From JBLIOB01 sp047639575 (lineage in GTDB: Bacteria > Bacteroidota > Bacteroidia > Flavobacteriales_D > Parvicellaceae), in the NCBI GenBank assembly GCA_047639575.1, contig JBLIOB010000058.1, positions 1-18,261 of the forward strand: a stretch of 18,261 nucleotides of DNA. The letters run 5' to 3'. A model generated the notes under the pieces. It was not told the origin of the DNA, searched no databases, and was given only the letters and a program-made list of their open reading frames with translations. A program made the position numbers and the translations under genes. The first letter of the stretch is position 1. Every line of letters starts with the position of its first letter. Shown piece by piece: positions 14,281 through 18,261 of this stretch.

Positions 14281-14703
14281 ATGAATAGCTCTAAATCCAA
14301 GATCATCAAGGAAATTGCGCAAGAATTGGATTGCGGAAAAAATTGTTATTATAACGCAAAGACCAACGAAATTGTGGCAATCCCGGATTTCTCCGAAATA
14401 TCGCATGAAGAAGAATTTAAAGAGGCTTTTAAGGAAGAATTAGAAAAAGTGGAAAATCAGCAAGCGGATTTCGTGAAATTCGATGTTTTAGAAGGTTTTG
14501 AGTCATTTAAAATTATGGAGAGTTTTATAGAACAAATGGCTGACCAAAAACTTAAATCGGAGTTGGAGTTTGTTTTAGTGAGCAATAAGCCATTTCAGAA
14601 TTTCAAACGTACAATCGACCATTCTGATTCTAGAAAAGATTGGTTTGACTTTAAACAGAGTGAGTTGGAAAAAATAGTAGAAAATCAACTAAACCGCGAA
14701 TAA
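14281..14703 (+). CDS. UPF0158 family protein
   Basis: A 140-residue acidic cytoplasmic protein with UPF0158 features. It opens with an IIKEIAQELDCGKNCYYNAK and TNEIVAIPD stretch (the family's 'Y.D..TGEV..I' unit), followed by a Glu/Lys-rich helix (ISHEEEFKEAFKEELEKVE). Next come FKIMESFIEQMADQKLKSEL and FVLVSNKPFQNFKRTID, and the WFDFKQSELEKIVENQL end. Conserved aromatic positions (ESF, PFQNFK, WFDF) are kept. The function of the family is unknown. It is the last gene of the plus-strand array; its stop abuts the IS6-like remnant. Confidence 0.82.
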   Translation: MNSSKSKIIKEIAQELDCGKNCYYNAKTNEIVAIPDFSEISHEEEFKEAFKEELEKVENQQADFVKFDVLEGFESFKIMESFIEQMADQKLKSELEFVLVSNKPFQNFKRTIDHSDSRKDWFDFKQSELEKIVENQLNRE

Positions 14704-14869
14704 TCTAATAGTTCCATTGCATCTCTATAGCTTAAAGTAAACCTTAACTTGAAATAACCAGATTGAGGAATAGTTGCTTTAATATAGCCATGGTGTTTGA
14801 GTTTATCTTCAGAATTGTGATTCCAAAAAGACATTTCTTAGTTTTTATTAAAATTAATACGTCAGACCC
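14704..14869 (-). mobile_element. second IS6-like remnant, N-terminus plus one end
   Basis: From an ATG at 14834 the minus strand encodes MSFWNHNSEDKLKHHGYIKA and then a YFKLRFTLSYRDAMELL stretch, ending in a stop. It aligns with KHHRYPKV...YFKLRFSLSYRDIEEL, the N-terminus of the element at 2892. ATTAATACGTCAGACCC (14853-14869) matches that element's right terminus at 14 of 17 positions. The rest of the transposase and the other terminus are gone. It is a different, more decayed relative, not a copy of the first. Confidence 0.7.
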
Positions 14870-15022
14870 AAAAGTGTCCCAGATTGTGAGAATTAGCATT
14901 GGTGCGCATTGTGAAACCTGCGGACAAGCGTTTTAAACAAAACTTAGAACTAATTGAATGTATTCTTTCAAAAAGTTCGATAATTGCCCCGGCTTGATAC
15001 AGGCCTCGAAAGAGGGATGTTG

Positions 15023-15054
15023 AAAAAGCCTTCAACTGATGTTGAAGGCTTTTT
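15023..15054. terminator. strong Rho-independent terminator
   Basis: AAAAAGCCTTCAAC (15023-15036), loop TGAT, GTTGAAGGCTTTTT (15041-15054): a perfect 14-bp stem with T runs on both strands, so it can act in either direction. It separates the accessory region from the prs operon. Between 14870 and 15022 I see no gene and cannot say which transcript it ends. Confidence 0.85.
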
Positions 15055-15132
15055 AGTTTCTCAAGATTAGATCGTACAACAATTGCTCGATTTTTAACTA
15101 GAGTTAATTTTAAATTTCCTGTAAATCATACT

Positions 15133-15162
15133 ATGATAAACGACTAAATTAAATTATCTTTG
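15133..15162 (+). promoter_or_regulatory. promoter of the prs operon
   Basis: TATCTTTG at 15155-15162 fits the Bacteroidota -7 element TAnnTTTG exactly. The expected TTG upstream is replaced by ATG at 15133-15135 (spacing 19). It is 31 bases before the prs ATG. Confidence 0.55.
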
Positions 15163-15192
15163 CAGCCTGATAAGACGATAAAAAGTAAGCAC

Positions 15193-16131
15193 ATGTCTGA
15201 TAAAGTAAAAATATTCACAGGTCGACACAGTCTAGCGTTAGCTGAGAAAATTGCTAAAAGTTACGGGTTAGGTCTAGGTGCTATCGAGATACAGGAATTT
15301 AGTGATGGTGAATTTCAAGCCTCATATCAAGAAACAGTTCGTGGATGTGTCGTTTTTATAATTCAATCTACACCTCCGCCAACCGACAATCTTTTTGAAC
15401 TTTTATTAATGGTTGATGCCGCGAAAAGAGCATCTGCTAAAAAAATTATTGCAGTGACTCCCTATTACGGTTTTGCTCGTCAGGATAGAAAAGATCAACC
15501 TCGTGTTGCAATCGGAGCCAAATTAGTGGCGAACTTATTAATGTCTTCGGGCGTTGATCGAATTATGACCATGGATTTACATGCAGATCAAATTCAAGGA
15601 TTCTTTGAAGTGCCAGTTGATCACCTGTTCGGTTCAACGATATTTATGCCTTGGATAAAGGATAATATGGACATGACAGATCTTATTATGGCTGCACCCG
15701 ATACAGGTGGAACCAAAAGAGCAAATGCTTATGCCAAGCATCTAAATGTTGACTTAGCAATCTGCTATAAGCAAAGAAAAAAGGCAAATGAAATTGCAAG
15801 CATGACCGTAATCGGTGATGTTAGTGGAAAAGATGTTCTTCTGGTTGATGATATGATTGATACTGCAGGAACCTTAACTAAAGCTGCACAAATGTTCATG
15901 GAGCATGGAGCTAAGTCGGTTACCGCTATTTGTACGCATGCCGTACTAAGTGGGCCTGCGCACGAAAGAATTAGAAATTCGGTTTTAACAAGATTAATAG
16001 TCACGGATACACTTCCTCTTAAAGAAGAGAACGACAAAATAGAAGTGTTATCTGTTGATGATTTGTTTGCTGATGTCATGTCTAAAGCGATTAGTCATGA
16101 TTCAATTAGCGAGCATTTTGTAATAGCATAA
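15193..16131 (+). CDS. prs: ribose-phosphate pyrophosphokinase (PRPP synthetase)
   Basis: It makes phosphoribosyl pyrophosphate from ribose 5-phosphate and ATP, the precursor for purines, pyrimidines, histidine, tryptophan and NAD. The protein has 312 residues from the ATG at 15193, the usual class I length. A further in-frame TTG at 15160 lies inside the promoter and is not used. The family signature DLHADQIQGFFEVP is at 128-141. The PRPP/ribose-5-phosphate loop VLLVDDMIDTAGT is at 215-227. The ATP-binding YYGFARQDRK is at 91-100 and the flexible-loop region CYKQRKKANE at 191-200. It heads a probable operon with bL25 (23-base gap) and pth, an order found in many Bacteroidota. Confidence 0.97.
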   Translation: MSDKVKIFTGRHSLALAEKIAKSYGLGLGAIEIQEFSDGEFQASYQETVRGCVVFIIQSTPPPTDNLFELLLMVDAAKRASAKKIIAVTPYYGFARQDRKDQPRVAIGAKLVANLLMSSGVDRIMTMDLHADQIQGFFEVPVDHLFGSTIFMPWIKDNMDMTDLIMAAPDTGGTKRANAYAKHLNVDLAICYKQRKKANEIASMTVIGDVSGKDVLLVDDMIDTAGTLTKAAQMFMEHGAKSVTAICTHAVLSGPAHERIRNSVLTRLIVTDTLPLKEENDKIEVLSVDDLFADVMSKAISHDSISEHFVIA

Positions 16132-16154
16132 AACAATAAATAAATAGTAACAAA

Positions 16155-16808
16155 ATGAAAAAAGTATCATTGAGCGGTTCTCTTAGAGAGAACGTAGGGA
16201 AGAAAGATGCAGCTGCACTTCGTAGACAGGGAAAGGTTCCTGCTGTAATTTATGGTGGAGCAGAGCAAGTTCACTTCTTCGTTGAAAGGAACGCTGCTAA
16301 CAAATTAGTTTTTACTCCGGAAGTTTCCATAGTGGAAGTTGAAGTAGCAGGTAAAACTTATAAAGCGATTTTAAAAGCCACACAAATGCACCCTGTTACT
16401 GACAGTGTTTCGCATTTAGACTTTTTGGAAATTGCTGAAGGAAAAGCAATTAAGATCAAATTACCAGTATCTGTTACTGGACAAGCTAGAGGTGTTTTGA
16501 ATGGTGGTAGATTAGCTCAACTATTTAGAAAACTTCAAGTAGTTGCTTTGGAATCAGATCTTCCAGATGCTGTGAACATTGACGTTGAGCCTTTGAAAAT
16601 TGGTGAAAAAGTTAGAGTTGCAGATATTAATATTCCAGGTGTTACATTTTTAGATGCTGAATCGTCAGTAGTTGTTGCGGTTAGAGCTGCAAGAGGTGCA
16701 ACCGAAGAAGAAGAGGAAGAAGAAGCTGCAGCATTAGCAGCAGCGGCAGCGGAAGGTGCTGAAGGTGCTGAAGGCGCTGAAGCCCCAGCTGACAAAAAAG
16801 AAGGATAA
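16155..16808 (+). CDS. rplY: 50S ribosomal protein bL25 (Ctc/TL5 type)
   Basis: A 217-residue ribosomal protein that binds 5S rRNA in the large subunit. Residues 1-92 are the L25 RNA-binding domain (LSGSLRENVGKKDAAALRRQ, GKVPAVIYGG, and the YKAILKATQMHPVTDSVSHL segment). Residues about 95-180 are the C-terminal beta domain of the longer Ctc/TL5 form (IKIKLPVSVTGQARGVLNGG, then VNIDVEPLKIGEKVRVADI). The tail (183-217) is low complexity: acidic, then alanine-rich, with three Gly-Ala-Glu units encoded by tandem 9-bp repeats at 16752-16778. Such a tail is common in Bacteroidota bL25. The gene lies between prs and pth with short gaps, so it is cotranscribed. Confidence 0.96.
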   Translation: MKKVSLSGSLRENVGKKDAAALRRQGKVPAVIYGGAEQVHFFVERNAANKLVFTPEVSIVEVEVAGKTYKAILKATQMHPVTDSVSHLDFLEIAEGKAIKIKLPVSVTGQARGVLNGGRLAQLFRKLQVVALESDLPDAVNIDVEPLKIGEKVRVADINIPGVTFLDAESSVVVAVRAARGATEEEEEEEAAALAAAAAEGAEGAEGAEAPADKKEG

Positions 16809-16817
16809 ACTGAATCG

Positions 16818-17381
16818 ATGAAGTACTTAATCGTTGGATTAGGAAACATCGGGGAAGAGTATACGGATACTCGACATAATATAGGATTTAAGATACTGGA
16901 CGCTTTTGCAAAAGCGTCCAGTTCTGTTTTTAAGCCTGATAGACTAGGTGATCGATGTGAGGTTAAACATAAGGGTAGAACCTTTATTTGCATCAAGCCA
17001 TCCACTTTCATGAATTTAAGTGGGAAAGCAGTAAAGTATTGGCTGCAAAAAGAAAAAATAACGCCAGATCGGTTGTTAATCGTCACAGATGATATTGCCC
17101 TTCCGTTTGGAACTTTACGTCTCAAACCAAAAGGAAGTGATGGAGGCCATAACGGCCTTAAGAGTATTCAGGAGCTTATTGGAGGATCCAAGTATCCTAG
17201 ACTTAGATTTGGAGTCGGTAGCGACTTTGGCCAAGGTCAACAGGTTAAATATGTTTTAAGTAACTGGAAACTGGATGAAGTTGTTCCACTACAAATCAAA
17301 ATTGAAGCTTCTGTTGAAATAATAAAAGCTTTTGGTACGATCGGTCTAGATCGAACCATGAATCAATATAACAACAAATAA
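16818..17381 (+). CDS. pth: peptidyl-tRNA hydrolase
   Basis: It hydrolyses peptidyl-tRNA dropped from ribosomes, recycling tRNA. The protein has 187 residues, the normal length. Family motifs are intact: LIVGLGNIGEEY (Asn10), TRHNIGF with the catalytic His20, PSTFMNLSG (Asn66), VTDDIALPFG (catalytic-partner Asp) and GSDGGHNGLKSI. It starts nine bases after the bL25 stop and is the last gene of the prs operon. An unusual perfect 26-bp palindrome (16896-16921) lies in codons 27-35, which encode LDAFAKASS. It converges on the feoB operon, with about 55 bases between and no clear terminator. Confidence 0.96.
   Translation: MKYLIVGLGNIGEEYTDTRHNIGFKILDAFAKASSSVFKPDRLGDRCEVKHKGRTFICIKPSTFMNLSGKAVKYWLQKEKITPDRLLIVTDDIALPFGTLRLKPKGSDGGHNGLKSIQELIGGSKYPRLRFGVGSDFGQGQQVKYVLSNWKLDEVVPLQIKIEASVEIIKAFGTIGLDRTMNQYNNK
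16896..16921. repeat. perfect 26-bp palindrome inside pth
   Basis: CTGGACGCTTTTG is followed immediately by CAAAAGCGTCCAG, its exact reverse complement, with no spacer. As RNA, a few central bases would form the loop of an 11-bp stem. It lies near the start of an essential coding sequence; no T run follows, so it is not a normal terminator. Confidence 0.8.
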
Positions 17382-17436
17382 GTTTCTTAATGATAAGCCA
17401 GAATTAGCTTTCAAAAATAGCTGAATCAACTTTTGG

Positions 17437-17580
17437 TTAGGAAAAATTCTTTGCGCTGCACCCACAATCAGTCGAGCAACCGCTTTTCTTTGTTCTGAAT
17501 TTCTTAGTAAATCGCATACCCAAAAAAAGTACCGCGAGTGCGCAGCATCCAAAAACAGCGATATTTTGAATGATCTCCAT
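17437..17580 (-). CDS. FeoB-associated Cys-rich membrane protein
   Basis: A 47-residue protein: one transmembrane helix (IIQNIAVFGCCALAVLFLGM) followed by a basic stretch (RFTKKFRTKKS) and a cysteine motif GCSTDCGCSA. This is the form of the small FeoB-associated Cys-rich proteins found next to ferrous iron transporters, presumably helping iron handling at the inner membrane; the exact role is unknown. Its ATG (17580) overlaps the feoB stop as TAATG, so translation is coupled. The longer frame upstream is inside feoB and is not its start. Confidence 0.85.
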   Translation of the reverse strand: MEIIQNIAVFGCCALAVLFLGMRFTKKFRTKKSGCSTDCGCSAKNFS

Positions 17581-18261
17581 TACTTTAATAGTTGATAAGC
17601 TAATAATGCTACAAAGTACGCCAATCCGCTCATATATAAGAACTGAATTGCGGTCCATTTATAAGATTTTGTCTCTTTAAATGTAACAACGATTGTACTA
17701 AAACACTGTAAACTAAAGGCGTAAAACAACAATAAAGAGATGCTTGTTGCAAAAGTGAAAATCAATTTTCCATTCGATCCTTTCTCATGCTTTAAACGAT
17801 CACGAATGGTCATTTCTTCGCTAGATTCTATGGCGTAAATAGTGGATAAAGTACCTACAAAGACTTCTCTAGCAGCTAAAGATGATATTAAGGCGATACC
17901 AATTTTCCAATCATAACCTAAAGGACTGATTGCTGGTTCTATTGATTTGCCCATTACTCCTAAATAGGAGTTTTCAAGCTGGTACGAAGCAAGCAGAGAT
18001 TCTTTTTCATCAGTTGATGCCTTCCCATACATTTCATTGATATATTCCTCTGATTGATCAAATCTATCCGAACCGTTCGTAGCCAAAACAAATAAAATGA
18101 TTGAGGTTGCGAGGATGATTTTTCCGGCATCCCAGATAAAAGATTTAACGTTAGACCATACCGAAAGAAATACGTTTTTGAAATCAGGCATTAAATATTC
18201 AGGCATGTCAATAATCAAATAGCTTTTAAAGTCAGACTTCAATATCCACTTTAGAATCATG
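17580..18261 (-). CDS. feoB: ferrous iron transporter FeoB, C-terminal part
   Basis: The last 226 or so residues of FeoB, which imports Fe(II) across the inner membrane using an N-terminal GTPase domain (outside the window). What is visible is the permease end: VWSNVKSFIWDAGKIILATS and further membrane helices, then the Gate-domain motif LISSLAAREVFVGTLSTIYA. A helix pair near the end (LIFTFATSISLLLFYAFSLQ, GLAYFVALLAYQLL) closes the protein. The cysteine in FSLQCFST is at the position known in the second Gate region. The gene is cut by the window edge; its start lies to the right. It is followed by the Cys-rich partner with one-base overlap. Confidence 0.93.
   Translation of the reverse strand, partial: MILKWILKSDFKSYLIIDMPEYLMPDFKNVFLSVWSNVKSFIWDAGKIILATSIILFVLATNGSDRFDQSEEYINEMYGKASTDEKESLLASYQLENSYLGVMGKSIEPAISPLGYDWKIGIALISSLAAREVFVGTLSTIYAIESSEEMTIRDRLKHEKGSNGKLIFTFATSISLLLFYAFSLQCFSTIVVTFKETKSYKWTAIQFLYMSGLAYFVALLAYQLLK

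Noticed and set aside
14915..14928. ACCTGCGG shared with the tRNA-Leu 3' end (146-152), a possible attachment-site duplication
   Set aside because: Eight bases only and not continued on either side; expected by chance in a window of this size, and no integrase is present.
15160..15192. Upstream TTG start extending prs by 11 residues
   Set aside because: It overlaps the -7 promoter element, and the family's conserved N-terminus begins at the ATG at 15193.
16535..17125. 196-codon minus-strand frame
   Set aside because: It lies antisense to bL25 and pth and reads low-complexity Ser/Ala from the antisense of their coding sequence; a shadow of real genes.
1..18261. CRISPR array or Cas genes
   Set aside because: No regularly spaced direct repeats with unique spacers; the only repeats are the hairpin, intron-like and IS elements described.

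Overview
The window looks like a chromosomal segment of an AT-rich Bacteroidota, probably a Flavobacteriales relative (inference). The evidence is: several secreted proteins with type IX secretion (T9SS) C-terminal sorting domains, promoters of the Bacteroidota TTG-N20-TAnnTTTG type, weak ribosome binding sites, the prs-bL25-pth gene order, and a feoB gene followed by a small Cys-rich FeoB-associated protein.

Layout. A tRNA-Leu(CAA) gene with a terminator (73-200) is on the left. From there to about 15.0 kb lies an accessory region, and housekeeping genes follow (prs, rplY/ctc, pth, then the convergent feoB operon, which runs off the right edge). The left part of the accessory region (about 200-9500) is a patchwork of gene remains. 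It holds an IS1182-like transposase start, a decapitated T9SS protein, an internally deleted IS6-like element with intact ends, two intact T9SS secreted proteins and one leucine-rich-repeat protein, a ParDE toxin-antitoxin pair, two overlapping fragments of paralogous T9SS proteins, and the C-terminal tail of a TonB-like protein. The right part (9571-14703) is a run of nine plus-strand genes. Most are small and hypothetical: secreted proteins, a possible Imm10-like immunity protein, a single ankyrin unit, DUF6155 and UPF0158 families. From 10.95 kb on they are separated by related imperfect hairpin repeats. A second, diverged IS6-like remnant and a strong terminator close the region.

The two most interesting structures are these. 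(1) The one-gene-plus-repeat array at 10.9-14.3 kb: same orientation throughout, some genes with their own promoter, and hairpin repeats sharing a CCTAAC..CCAAACCGTT core. It has the geometry of an integron cassette array, but the repeats do not fit the attC consensus and no integrase is in view. (2) Three copies of a minus-strand structured element that looks like an ORF-less, 5'-truncated group II intron. Each starts at or near the 3' end of a plus-strand gene. The copies show compensatory changes in the domain-V-like stem and carry inserted palindromic REP-like elements.

None of the accessory genes can be tied to a shared pathway from sequence alone. The housekeeping block supplies PRPP synthesis, a ribosomal protein, peptidyl-tRNA recycling and ferrous iron uptake.
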